Origin: an uncultured Granulosicoccaceae bacterium
GTDB taxonomy: Bacteria; Pseudomonadota; Gammaproteobacteria; Granulosicoccales; Granulosicoccaceae
Reading direction: 5' to 3'
Assembly (NCBI GenBank): GCA_938035525.1
Contig: CALHOI010000071.1
Location: 1-39,848 of the forward strand
DNA length: 39,848 bases
Numbering within the stretch: position 1 is the first letter of the stretch; each line of letters starts with the position of its first letter. The notes under the pieces are model-generated. The model was not told the DNA's origin. It saw nothing but the letters and a program-made list of their open reading frames with translations, and ran no database searches. Position numbers and translations under genes: made by a program. Below are positions 1 through 7,501 of this stretch, piece by piece.

Positions 1-1147
1 GTAAACCAATAGCAATGCCCCAGAAAGCACCGCTGACGCCAAGTAAGGTCATACCGCTGGCCGTTAACAGAAAAGTGAATGCGGGTGCTTCTGGTTTATT
101 GTGATTGGTGAAAGCGGCAGATAATGAAGCAACCAATGCTGGTATCAGCGCGAGTCCGGCTACGCTTGCAATCAGTCCTTCAGGTGCAACACTGGCAAGC
201 TGTGTGAACGGTTCGGCTGCAAAGGCCAGAATAATGTATGTGATACCGCAAATGATCACCGCCCAATAGCGTTGTTCTTTGTGTTTACCGGCATCCTCGC
301 CGCACATCATCGCAGCCGTAATAGCAGACATATTAACCGGTATTGATCCAAATGGAGACGCAAGCAGGCTAGCTGCTCCGGTGCTGGTTAGCAGTGGTGG
401 TCGATTGGCTTTGTAGCCGTTTAATTCGAGTACTGCAAAGCCAGGTATGTTTTGGCCTGCCATTGTGACAAGGTATAAAGGGATTGCAACCGAGATGAAT
501 GCCTGGATGCTGAATATCGGTGTGATGAATTCAAGATCGGGCAACCAACGTGGGCTTAGCGATGCTGTTCTATCGCCCAGCGATAAGTACACGCCAAGAA
601 CAATAAAAAAACTGACCACGGCAAAAGGCATTGCGGCGAGTTTGTGCCACAGCATCCCAATCAGCCATGCAGCGATGATGGGTAGAACCAAAAAAGGGCT
701 GACACCCAGTGTTAATGCTGGCGCTAAACACAGTTTTAATAACACTCCCGCCAGTAAAGCATTGGCGATGGGCTTGGGTATGCTGGCCACAGCTCGGTTT
801 AGTATGGGTAGCAGGCCGGTCAGTAACAGCAACACGGCACACCCGATAAACGCACCCGTTGCTTCGGCAAACCCTTGGGGTAGTAGTGGTGCTGAAACAA
901 GTAATGCGGCTCCCGGAGTAGACCAGGCAACAGCTGCGGGTGCGTTGGTTGTCCAGGCCAGCATGACGCTGCAAATACCCATTGCAAGGCTGGCGAAAAA
1001 CAACCCTGTTGCAGCTTGTGCCGAACTTGCGCCAGCGGCTGTGAGTCCGGCAAGCACAATAGTAGCTGATGCAGCATACCCGACAAAAGCAGCTAACAAA
1101 CCCATTCCAAAGGACTGCAGGGATAACTCGTTTAATTTAGCGGGCAC
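1..1147 (-). CDS. benE: BenE-family benzoate/H+ symporter-like transporter, C-terminus cut by window edge
   Basis: The minus strand reads as one uninterrupted hydrophobic protein from about 1147 to the window edge, some 380 residues, with no stop. It has many membrane helices. The opening segment with FVGYAAS and GASSAQAATG, and the later SPFGSIPVNMSAITAAM stretch, are what I recognise from BenE, an inner-membrane importer of benzoate-like aromatic acids driven by protons. The start is uncertain. A stop codon lies just upstream in frame (about 1169), leaving GTG at 1147 or ATG at 1105, and neither has a good ribosome binding site. GTG 1147 keeps the first helix whole, so I chose it. It lies 59 bases after the dioxygenase gene on the same strand, so the two may be co-transcribed. 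No benzoate catabolic gene is present here, so the real substrate is open. Confidence 0.85.
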   Translation of the reverse strand, partial: MPAKLNELSLQSFGMGLLAAFVGYAASATIVLAGLTAAGASSAQAATGLFFASLAMGICSVMLAWTTNAPAAVAWSTPGAALLVSAPLLPQGFAEATGAFIGCAVLLLLTGLLPILNRAVASIPKPIANALLAGVLLKLCLAPALTLGVSPFLVLPIIAAWLIGMLWHKLAAMPFAVVSFFIVLGVYLSLGDRTASLSPRWLPDLEFITPIFSIQAFISVAIPLYLVTMAGQNIPGFAVLELNGYKANRPPLLTSTGAASLLASPFGSIPVNMSAITAAMMCGEDAGKHKEQRYWAVIICGITYIILAFAAEPFTQLASVAPEGLIASVAGLALIPALVASLSAAFTNHNKPEAPAFTFLLTASGMTLLGVSGAFWGIAIGL

Positions 1148-1206
1148 GTTGTCGTATTGTCGATTTTTTTAATATGAGCTTGGGTTTAAAAAAAGAGCCA
1201 AGGTAT

Positions 1207-2076
1207 TTAAGAATACAACTCACGATTATCAGATATTCCTGCGGCCAGTACTTTGTCTTGTTGGGCTCTGATTTTCTCGTAAATAGCCAAGCTGGTTTTT
1301 GAGAATAGCGATGCAGGCTTTGCATGATGAATGAAACTCTGAGTACTATTCATACCTCTGGCTAATACAGCGTATTCGCGTATGTCGGATTGCTGTACGG
1401 CTTGCGGGTTTATGTATCGAATGGCGAAACCAATACGTCTGTCGTTGGACGTATTGGGTTTAGAACCATGAATGGTTTGGCCATGATGCAATGACATTTC
1501 ACCGGGCTGCAGAACGACGGCTGTTTTATCGTCGTCGCTAACATCCACATCTACCTCTTGACCTCTGGACAACATATTGTTTTTAGCGTGGGTGTCTGTG
1601 TGCGGTAAAATAGCGTTTTTGTGACTGCCCTTAACCAAGTCCATACAACCCGATTCGACGGTTGCAGGCGACAACGCAATCCAGGCGGTGACTTGATTAG
1701 ATGTTTCTCCGAAACCCCAATAGGTTAGGTCTTGATGCATGCTGACTACGTTGTCAGTATTGGCTTCCTTGATAAAAAATTCGGCACCCCAAATCATGAT
1801 GTTTTCGCCCAGAATGCTCTCCACCGCGTCGAGCACGGCCGGGTGTTCGGCCATTTGCGCTGCGAAAGGTAAAACCGCTTCTGAGTGGACGCGTAAATAC
1901 TGTGAGAGGGGTCGGGGAAGGTCTGCCCCAGACCACTCTTTTTCCACTTGTTCCAGCTGGTTGCGATAGCCTGCCGCTTCGCTGCTGCTGAATACCCTAA
2001 TGGGGAACACAAATCCGTTGTCCCAGTATTGCTGCACACGGGTTTGGTCCAAGCCGTTGAGCGCTTCGCTTTTCAT
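1207..2076 (-). CDS. Phytanoyl-CoA dioxygenase (PhyH) family Fe(II)/2-oxoglutarate oxygenase
   Basis: 289-residue soluble protein. The iron-binding facial triad is visible: HQD in SMHQDLTYWGFG, and the distal His within LHHGQTIHGSKPN. It is followed by the Arg of NDRRIGFAIRY that usually holds the 2-oxoglutarate carboxylate. PhyH enzymes hydroxylate diverse small molecules (acyl-CoAs, ectoine, phosphonates, secondary metabolites), so the substrate cannot be named from sequence. An upstream ATG at 2106 would add MGRKIGGHKI, but the ATG at 2076 has an AGGGGG ribosome binding site 9 bases before it and is preferred. The gene is divergent from the racemase-type gene at 2205, and a BenE-like transporter follows it. 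That arrangement suggests a role near uptake and modification of an organic acid (inference). Confidence 0.88.
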   Translation of the reverse strand: MKSEALNGLDQTRVQQYWDNGFVFPIRVFSSSEAAGYRNQLEQVEKEWSGADLPRPLSQYLRVHSEAVLPFAAQMAEHPAVLDAVESILGENIMIWGAEFFIKEANTDNVVSMHQDLTYWGFGETSNQVTAWIALSPATVESGCMDLVKGSHKNAILPHTDTHAKNNMLSRGQEVDVDVSDDDKTAVVLQPGEMSLHHGQTIHGSKPNTSNDRRIGFAIRYINPQAVQQSDIREYAVLARGMNSTQSFIHHAKPASLFSKTSLAIYEKIRAQQDKVLAAGISDNRELYS

Positions 2077-2109
2077 GATTTTATGCCCCCCTATTTTGCG
2101 ACCCATCGT

Positions 2110-2139
2110 AACTGACCCATCGTTGACACTGGGTCGGTT
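2110..2139. promoter_or_regulatory. Operator-like inverted repeat in divergent promoter region
   Basis: AACTGACCCA (2110-2119) and TGGGTCGGTT (2130-2139) are inverted arms matching at 9 of 10 positions around a 10-base spacer. The half-site GACCCATCGT also occurs as a direct repeat at 2100-2109 and 2114-2123. The site sits between the divergent dioxygenase and racemase-type genes, which is where a dimeric repressor or activator would act. No regulator gene lies beside it in the window. Confidence 0.5.
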
Positions 2140-2204
2140 ACCGTTTAGTTTGTTCAGACAATACCTGTTTATCTCTTAAGAGTCAGCATCAGAATCACCT
2201 GCCA

Positions 2205-3296
2205 ATGATTGAATCAATTGTTATTGATCACTTCGAGTTGCCTCTGCCAGAAGTGATGAGTGATGCCAAGCACGGCGACCACACGCATTTCGAGCTTATC
2301 CTCGCAACCATTACAACCTCTGATGGTGTCAGTGGAACAGGCTACACCTACACTGGCGGTCGTGGTGGCAGATCAATTGCTGCCATGCTCAACTTCGATA
2401 TAAAGCCTTTTCTCATTGGTAAAGACGAATCAGACATAGATACCTTGTACGACGACATGCAATGGCATATGCATTACGTTGCCAGAGGTGGCATTGCATC
2501 TTTTGCTATATCGGCTGTGGATATTGCGTTATGGGACATTCGTGGCAAGGTGCAGAACAAACCGTTGTGGCAAATGGCCGGTGGTTCTGGTAACACTTGT
2601 CAGGCTTATCGCGGCGCCATTGATCTGAACTTCCCTAAACCCAAATTACTGACATCAGTGCAAAGCTACCTTGACCTTGGTTTCAACGCAGTAAAAATAA
2701 AAATCGGCCAAGCGCAACTGGGTGATGATATTGATCGTGTGCGTAGCATAAGAGAACTGATTGGCCCTGATGTTACCTTTATGGTTGATGCCAATTACTC
2801 GTTTAGTATCGATAAAGCAATAGAGGCTGCCAACGCGTTTGAGCCTTATCAGATTTACTGGTTTGAAGAACCTATTATTCCTGATGACTATCAAGGCTAT
2901 GCGCGTATTGCGCAAGCGACAAACATACCGTTGGCCATGGGCGAAAACCTGCACACCGAGCACGAGTTTGCTTATGCATTCGAGCAATCACAATTAAGTT
3001 TTATACAACCTGATGCGTCCAACTGTGGCGGAATCACCGGTTGGCTAAGGGTGGCGCGTATGGGTAAAGTGCATGGCATTCCCGTTTGCAGTCACGGTAT
3101 GCAGGAGCTGCATGTGAGTCTGGTATCGGGCAACGCCGATGATGGTTGGATTGAAGTACACTCTTTTCCTATTGATGAGTACACACACCGCCCTTTGCAA
3201 CTGGAAAATGCAAGGGCCGTTGCGCCAGATGCCCCGGGAGTCGGTGTTCAGTTTGATTGGCAAAAACTAAAACATTTTTCAGAGAACAAGTCTTAA
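2205..3296 (+). CDS. Mandelate racemase/enolase-superfamily acid-sugar enzyme
   Basis: 363 residues with an enolase-type capping domain (about 1-125) followed by the barrel. The catalytic set is complete. K164 and K166 lie in VKIKIG, and D195 in VDAN. E221 lies in FEEP and E247 in GEN. D270, H297 in SHGMQE and E317 complete it. These numbers coincide with those I know for Pseudomonas putida mandelate racemase. Family members abstract the proton alpha to a carboxylate, giving racemisation, dehydration or cycloisomerisation of sugar acids. A PfkB kinase overlaps its stop (TAATG), so the likely product is a 2-keto-3-deoxy sugar acid. Candidate subclasses are aldonate or aldarate dehydratase, or 3,6-anhydrogalactonate cycloisomerase, whose sequence I recall as similar; I cannot decide between them. 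No strong ribosome binding site precedes the ATG. Confidence 0.88.
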   Translation: MIESIVIDHFELPLPEVMSDAKHGDHTHFELILATITTSDGVSGTGYTYTGGRGGRSIAAMLNFDIKPFLIGKDESDIDTLYDDMQWHMHYVARGGIASFAISAVDIALWDIRGKVQNKPLWQMAGGSGNTCQAYRGAIDLNFPKPKLLTSVQSYLDLGFNAVKIKIGQAQLGDDIDRVRSIRELIGPDVTFMVDANYSFSIDKAIEAANAFEPYQIYWFEEPIIPDDYQGYARIAQATNIPLAMGENLHTEHEFAYAFEQSQLSFIQPDASNCGGITGWLRVARMGKVHGIPVCSHGMQELHVSLVSGNADDGWIEVHSFPIDEYTHRPLQLENARAVAPDAPGVGVQFDWQKLKHFSENKS

Positions 3297-4288
3297 TGGG
3301 TGCTGCAGCTAATAGCGGAAACAAAGCCTTTGGGCTAGTGGCAATAGGTGAAGCCATGGCAGAGCTGCGCCAGTCTGAAGGCGATGGTTTTAACGTGGGT
3401 TTTGCCGGCGATACGTTTAACACCGCTGTTTACTGTGCCCGTTCACTTGATGCCCGTGCTGCTGCGGACTCTGCTGCTGATCAAAAAAAATCTAATGCTA
3501 CAAGCTTAAACATCGAACAGACAGTGAGTTACGTCACCTATGTTGGACACGATCCGTTATCTACTGCATTTGTTGAATTGGTGCAAAGCGAACATATCAA
3601 CGCCGATCACATAACACGTCACAATGAAAACAACTTGGGTATTTATTCGGTAACCACCGATCAAGCAGGAGAGCGTAGCTTTCACTACTGGCGAAGTAAC
3701 TCGGCAGCTCGTCAGTTGTATGCCAATGACGAAACGCCGGTTGCGTTGCCAGCTGCGCGCGTTGTGTATTTGTCTGGAATTTCACTGGCTATCATGCAGC
3801 CGTCTGCCAGACACCGATTAATTGACCATTTAAAAACACTGAGTGAAACCAAACAGTCGCTGCTTGCCTTTGATTCCAATTACCGCCCTCAGTTGTGGGA
3901 AAGTCAGGAAGTGGCTCAGTCTGTCATGACAAAAATGTGGAGTATAGCCGATATCGCACTGCCTTCAATTGATGATGAAATGAATTTATTTGGCGATGCC
4001 AGCGAAGCTGCTGTTATAGAACGTTTTGGTTCGTCAAAGCGAACGCTGACTGCCATCAAGCGAGGCAGTCGCGGACCCGTTTCCCCCGATTTACCCGAGG
4101 CTGAGCATCCTCACTTTGAACCGGCGACAAATGTGGTGGATACAACCGCTGCAGGTGATAGTTTTAACGGTGGTTTATTAGCAGCGTTTCTTATGGGAGC
4201 CAGCCAGGCCGAATGCATGGTTGCTGGACACGAGTGTGCGTCCATGGTGGTGGGCGTGCGAGGTGCTATTGCACCTCGTTACAATTAA
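3296..4288 (+). CDS. PfkB-family sugar kinase, probable 2-keto-3-deoxy sugar-acid kinase
   Basis: About 330 residues, PfkB/ribokinase fold. The N-terminal part VAIGEAMAELRQSEGD...VGFAGDTFNTAVYCAR is the substrate-binding signature of KDG-kinase-like enzymes. The C-terminal motif DTTAAGDSFNGGLLAAFL carries the catalytic Asp and anion hole. It should phosphorylate a 2-keto-3-deoxy sugar acid with ATP in the cytoplasm. I place the start at the ATG at 3296, which overlaps the preceding gene's TAA by one base (translational coupling). An in-frame ATG further upstream at 3257 would overlap the racemase-type gene by 40 bases. Residues about 55-80 hold an Ala/Asp/Ser-rich insertion not typical of the family. 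No aldolase follows within the window. Confidence 0.85.
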   Translation: MGAAANSGNKAFGLVAIGEAMAELRQSEGDGFNVGFAGDTFNTAVYCARSLDARAAADSAADQKKSNATSLNIEQTVSYVTYVGHDPLSTAFVELVQSEHINADHITRHNENNLGIYSVTTDQAGERSFHYWRSNSAARQLYANDETPVALPAARVVYLSGISLAIMQPSARHRLIDHLKTLSETKQSLLAFDSNYRPQLWESQEVAQSVMTKMWSIADIALPSIDDEMNLFGDASEAAVIERFGSSKRTLTAIKRGSRGPVSPDLPEAEHPHFEPATNVVDTTAAGDSFNGGLLAAFLMGASQAECMVAGHECASMVVGVRGAIAPRYN

Positions 4289-4345
4289 CCCGCTGAATAT
4301 ACCCCGTTAGAATAAATCCCGTTGGATTAATCCCTGTAAGATTGC
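4289..4345 (+). repeat. Four degenerate 14-15 base tandem units after the kinase stop
   Basis: Directly after the stop codon lie CCCGCTGAATATAC (4289), CCCGTTAGAATAAAT (4303), CCCGTTGGATTAAT (4318) and CCCTGTAAGATTGC (4332). The units share CCCGTT.GAATAAAT and diverge toward both ends. No hairpin with a T run is obvious. The function is unknown. Confidence 0.45.
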
Positions 4346-4366
4346 ACTTTGCTAGATCAAACCCGG

Positions 4367-5491
4367 CTAGCCTCCGTCTTTAATTTCATGAATGTTTGAT
4401 TCGGGTTCAAACGCGAGCCACGCAAAAGCAAAGTGCACCCCGCTATCAATCTGCGTTAGCTGCTGACCTTTCATGGCGCCTTCAATGGCTCGACCGAATA
4501 CATTCCAAACACTGCCTGATTTTTTATCGATGAGCTTGCCGTTATCCAATTCAAATTGCAGTGTTTCACCATTGAGCTGTGCCGAAAATGCAGCAGCTGC
4601 CGGCACTTTTCTGGATGAGGCGATACTGCCTTTATCCAGTGCAGACGTGGCTTTTGAGCTTGCAATAACAACCACCGGTTTGCTGTCATAGCTGATGTTA
4701 AGAATCGGGTTGTCTTCCAGCTTGGAAACCGGAATCAAAGTGGAGGCTTGATTATCAGAGGCCAGACTCAACACACGCTCCATGGGTGGAAGTCGTTTGT
4801 CTTCTGGGCCGTCGTACAAAAACGGGCTGCTGTTTATGTCGTCATAACCCCTGTAAGGATTGTTCCCATAGGGTCTGCTGTGGCCAGTGTTGCGCGTTAG
4901 TATTTTACCGTCGGGGAAATTGCTGCGAAACGTTTCAAACGACACAATCTGAGAAGGCAGTTGCGTTAGTTTAACGTCGTTGTATTTTCCTATGATGCCG
5001 CGACCGGTAAATTGTTGCCACCAGGTCTCGCTCTGCCGGTCGTACATAATTAAATCGCTGTTGCGTAAGCGCCCCGTCGTGCCAAAGTCCAGCACGTCAC
5101 CTTTCACGTTTCGATCAAAGACAATGGATGCATTGCACAGCGGGCAGAATGTCACGGTGACAGGCTTGTCGTCTACGACGTCATTAACGATTTCGTGATA
5201 GATCAGAATTTGCAGCGGGTAGGCGCGCGCGTCGTTACCGCTGTAAAAAGCCACCACTGGCTCGTCATCGGATAGCCATTCTGCAACTTGTTCAGCGGTC
5301 GAAAATTCTGGCTGATCGATTGATGGAATACCGTCTTTAGGTGGGCCGCCTGAGAGAATACTGTCAAGGTCAACCGACAGATTATCAAAATCTGTTTTCG
5401 GAAATTCACCTTTGGGGAATGCGCCTGAAGATTGCGCCAGAACGTTTGCTGCAAAGAGCAGCGATGCGAATACGCCTATCCAACGAACCAT
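4367..5491 (-). CDS. DUF3179 domain exported protein
   Basis: 374 residues with a clear signal peptide (MVRWIGVFASLLFAANVLAQ), so it is exported to the periplasm. The DUF3179 core follows, with ARAYPLQILIYHEIVND and then VTVTFCPLCNASIVFDR, which contains a C-x-x-C pair (C116, C119). The conserved GLW-like region is seen as GTTGRLRNSDLIMYDRQ and WWQQFTGRGIIG. The molecular function of DUF3179 is not established to my knowledge; the CxxC could bind metal or be redox active. The ATG at 5491 is preceded by a GGGGGA ribosome binding site. It appears to be a single gene, with a terminator hairpin separating it from the OmpA-like gene upstream. Confidence 0.85.
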   Translation of the reverse strand: MVRWIGVFASLLFAANVLAQSSGAFPKGEFPKTDFDNLSVDLDSILSGGPPKDGIPSIDQPEFSTAEQVAEWLSDDEPVVAFYSGNDARAYPLQILIYHEIVNDVVDDKPVTVTFCPLCNASIVFDRNVKGDVLDFGTTGRLRNSDLIMYDRQSETWWQQFTGRGIIGKYNDVKLTQLPSQIVSFETFRSNFPDGKILTRNTGHSRPYGNNPYRGYDDINSSPFLYDGPEDKRLPPMERVLSLASDNQASTLIPVSKLEDNPILNISYDSKPVVVIASSKATSALDKGSIASSRKVPAAAAFSAQLNGETLQFELDNGKLIDKKSGSVWNVFGRAIEGAMKGQQLTQIDSGVHFAFAWLAFEPESNIHEIKDGG

Positions 5492-5635
5492 GCCATCCCC
5501 CGAGTTTTATCTGTAGGAAGTCGTTGGACATCGTTGACCCACGATAAGTTCGGAGCAATGTGACCTGAATGATTAGGCTAATTTGTAAGTGGAGGTGTTT
5601 GGGGTACTGCTATGGGGAGGGATACTGCGAAACAA

Positions 5636-5657
5636 CCGGGGAGCAGATGCTCCCCGG
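5636..5657 (-). terminator. Hairpin terminator after the OmpA-like gene
   Basis: CCGGGGAGCA (5636-5645) and TGCTCCCCGG (5648-5657) form a perfect GC-rich 10-base stem. It lies 11 bases beyond the OmpA-like stop. On the minus strand it is followed by TTGTTT, a modest T tract, so termination may be only partly intrinsic. Confidence 0.65.
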
Positions 5658-5668
5658 CTGGGTACAAC

Positions 5669-6340
5669 TTAGTTTTGTGTAACGCTTTTCGCTGTTACCT
5701 GAACTTCTACACGACGGTTGGCTTGACGGCCTTCAGCTGTAGAGTTTGTCTCGCGAGGAACTGTCTCGCCAAGGCCCTGTGCTGTGACGTCTACGTCCGG
5801 GTAGGCAGCTTCCAGGTAGGCAGCTACTGTTGCGGCACGACGCTCTGACAATTCCTGGTTGTACGCTTCTGAACCACGGCTGTCGGTGTGGCCTGTTACG
5901 TACATGATAGAGATTTCCTGAAACTTCTCTAGTTGAACAAGCAGATCAGCCAGCGCTTGCTCGCCTTCGCCGTTCAGGGTGTCGGAGTTAGTATCAAACA
6001 GGGCTTTGCCGCCCAAAGTAGCGATTGATACGATTTCTTTTGGTGGCGCAGGCTCAGGCTCAGGAGCAGGCTCTGCTTTGGCTTCTGGTTCTGGCTCAGG
6101 CTCTGGTTCACCGTCTTGGCCTTCGCAGCCAGGGTTAGTGTTTTCTTCTGAATAGCCACCAAGTTGGAGACATTCACCCAGACCCGTAAGGACGGCGTTG
6201 CCGTCAGCGTTTACCAGACCGTCTGCTGCTGCACCCTCGATTGCGATATCGCCATCGACCGCCGCTTCGTGTGCAAACACGGCGCTGCTGCCCAAAAGCA
6301 AGGCTGCGACTGAACTGACCACTATGACTTTCTTATTCAT
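5669..6340 (-). CDS. OmpA-family outer-membrane/peptidoglycan-binding protein
   Basis: 223 residues with three parts. First comes a signal peptide (MNKKVIVVSSVAALLLGSSAVFAHEA), then a short acidic region with one Cys pair (C57, C72), and then a Glu-Pro-rich linker (about 78-102). The C-terminal OmpA-like domain (about 105-218) carries the peptidoglycan-binding signature GHTDSRGSEAYNQELSERRA and N..EGRQANRRVEV. There is no beta-barrel domain, so it probably tethers the envelope to the wall rather than forming a pore. A GGGAG ribosome binding site lies just before the ATG. It is a stand-alone gene, divergent from comF, and its long upstream region suggests its own regulated promoter. Confidence 0.92.
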   Translation of the reverse strand: MNKKVIVVSSVAALLLGSSAVFAHEAAVDGDIAIEGAAADGLVNADGNAVLTGLGECLQLGGYSEENTNPGCEGQDGEPEPEPEPEAKAEPAPEPEPAPPKEIVSIATLGGKALFDTNSDTLNGEGEQALADLLVQLEKFQEISIMYVTGHTDSRGSEAYNQELSERRAATVAAYLEAAYPDVDVTAQGLGETVPRETNSTAEGRQANRRVEVQVTAKSVTQN

Positions 6341-6718
6341 CTCTAGCTCCCACTAGTTGACAGATTTTTAGTATTTCATTGACCTGTAGCAGGTAAACAA
6401 CGCTAATTGCTTACCTGAATTGCTCACAAAATTAACGCCACATTCCAGGGTGTTAGCCCGGGATGTGATCTCGCCCACCGCTGCCGATACCCGACACGCG
6501 CTTCGGTTTTCGTCTCCAGGTGGTTAGCCCCAGAACACGATCAAGCCGAAACTTGTTGTTTTTTTGTCTTGTATAGCGGCAATTAGACGAATTGTAAACA
6601 CATATTGGTCTTGATGTGTGTGAAAAATACAACAAGTCCGTTATGGATTACAAGCGCTCTGCGTGAATCAAGTGTAGGCTAAGTTCCAGCCAAAGGAAGG
6701 CCTTATCAAGGAAAAGCC
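6341..6718. promoter_or_regulatory. Long divergent intergenic region between the OmpA-like gene and comF
   Basis: No gene is seen in these 378 bases. They hold an ACCTG-TAG-CAGGT inverted repeat at 6382-6394, about 45 bases upstream of the OmpA-like start. A repeated AATTGCT lies at about 6404-6423. Two near-identical 16-mers, TCCAGGGTGTTAGCCC (6444-6459) and TCCAGGTGGTTAGCCC (6515-6530), are 71 bases apart. TACTAA on the minus strand near 6368 is a possible -10 element for the OmpA-like gene. The comF start has AAGGA just upstream. Confidence 0.45.
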
Positions 6719-7501
6719 ATGAAAAATGGGCATGGAACGCCCCCTGTCGTCGAGCACTGGCATCGATTTTTAGCCCGATTGCCACAGTTTTGTTGTTTTT
6801 GTCACCGCAAAACCCAGACTGGCTGGGATATTTGTGAATATTGCGAATCTCACTTGCCGCAAATCAGCGTCGAGTCTGGCCTTAAATCACCCTCAACTTT
6901 GTGTCTGAGCTGTGGTTTTGCGTGGCCTGATACGATTTCTCGCCAACAATGCTCATTTTGCGTCAAAACACTGGCTCAAATTGAGCAAATTATTTGTCCC
7001 TATCGTTACGATTTCCCCATCGACAAATTAATCCATCGATTGAAATACCATCAGCATTTGCCAACTGGGCGTTTGTTGGGTTCTCTGTTGGCTAATCACG
7101 TGCAAAACAGCCTGGCATTGGCCGACTATCCAGACTGCGTCGTACCGGTGCCGCTCAACCAAACTCGTTTCCGGCAGCGAGGTTTCAATCAGGCGGCCGA
7201 GATTGCCCAGTGGTGTGCCGCTGATCTGGGGATAGATGCACTGCCGTCTGCGGCGCAACGTCGATTCGACAGCACGTCTCTGGTTGGGCTATCCCGTGCG
7301 GAGAGGGGCTTGGGGATAATCGGGGTGTTCCAGGCCAGCGAAGTTTTAAAGGGCGCACGAGTGGCGATAGTTGACGATGTGATGACCACGGGCGCAACCG
7401 CCGGCGAATTTGCCAGGGAGTTGCTGGATACAGGGGCGGTTAGTGTTCAGCTGTGGGTGGTGGCGCGTACGCCTGTCACAGGCACAGAGGGCGGTTCTTG
7501 A
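6719..7501 (+). CDS. comF: ComF family protein (phosphoribosyltransferase fold)
   Basis: 260 residues. The N-terminal part has zinc-ribbon-like Cys pairs (C25/C28, C39/C42, C62/C65, C78/C81). The middle carries the family segment YRYDFPIDKLIHRLKYH and VVPVPLNQTRFRQRGFNQA. The C-terminal PRPP-binding loop is VAIVDDVMTTGATAGE (215-230). ComF proteins are cytoplasmic and needed for DNA uptake in competent bacteria. Their catalytic activity, if any, is unclear. The ATG at 6719 has an AAGGA site 7-8 bases before it. The last 55 bases overlap the end of the convergent GTPase gene. Confidence 0.92.
   Translation: MKNGHGTPPVVEHWHRFLARLPQFCCFCHRKTQTGWDICEYCESHLPQISVESGLKSPSTLCLSCGFAWPDTISRQQCSFCVKTLAQIEQIICPYRYDFPIDKLIHRLKYHQHLPTGRLLGSLLANHVQNSLALADYPDCVVPVPLNQTRFRQRGFNQAAEIAQWCAADLGIDALPSAAQRRFDSTSLVGLSRAERGLGIIGVFQASEVLKGARVAIVDDVMTTGATAGEFARELLDTGAVSVQLWVVARTPVTGTEGGS

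Noticed and set aside
447..1172. Plus-strand open frame of 241 codons
   Set aside because: It is the reverse of the BenE-like gene. The minus-strand translation has coherent membrane helices and family motifs, while the plus frame is low-complexity Ala/Ser/Asn with no family signal.
1179..1202. Hairpin between the dioxygenase and BenE-like genes (CTTGG/CCAAG)
   Set aside because: The stem is only five bases with a 14-base loop, too weak to call a terminator.
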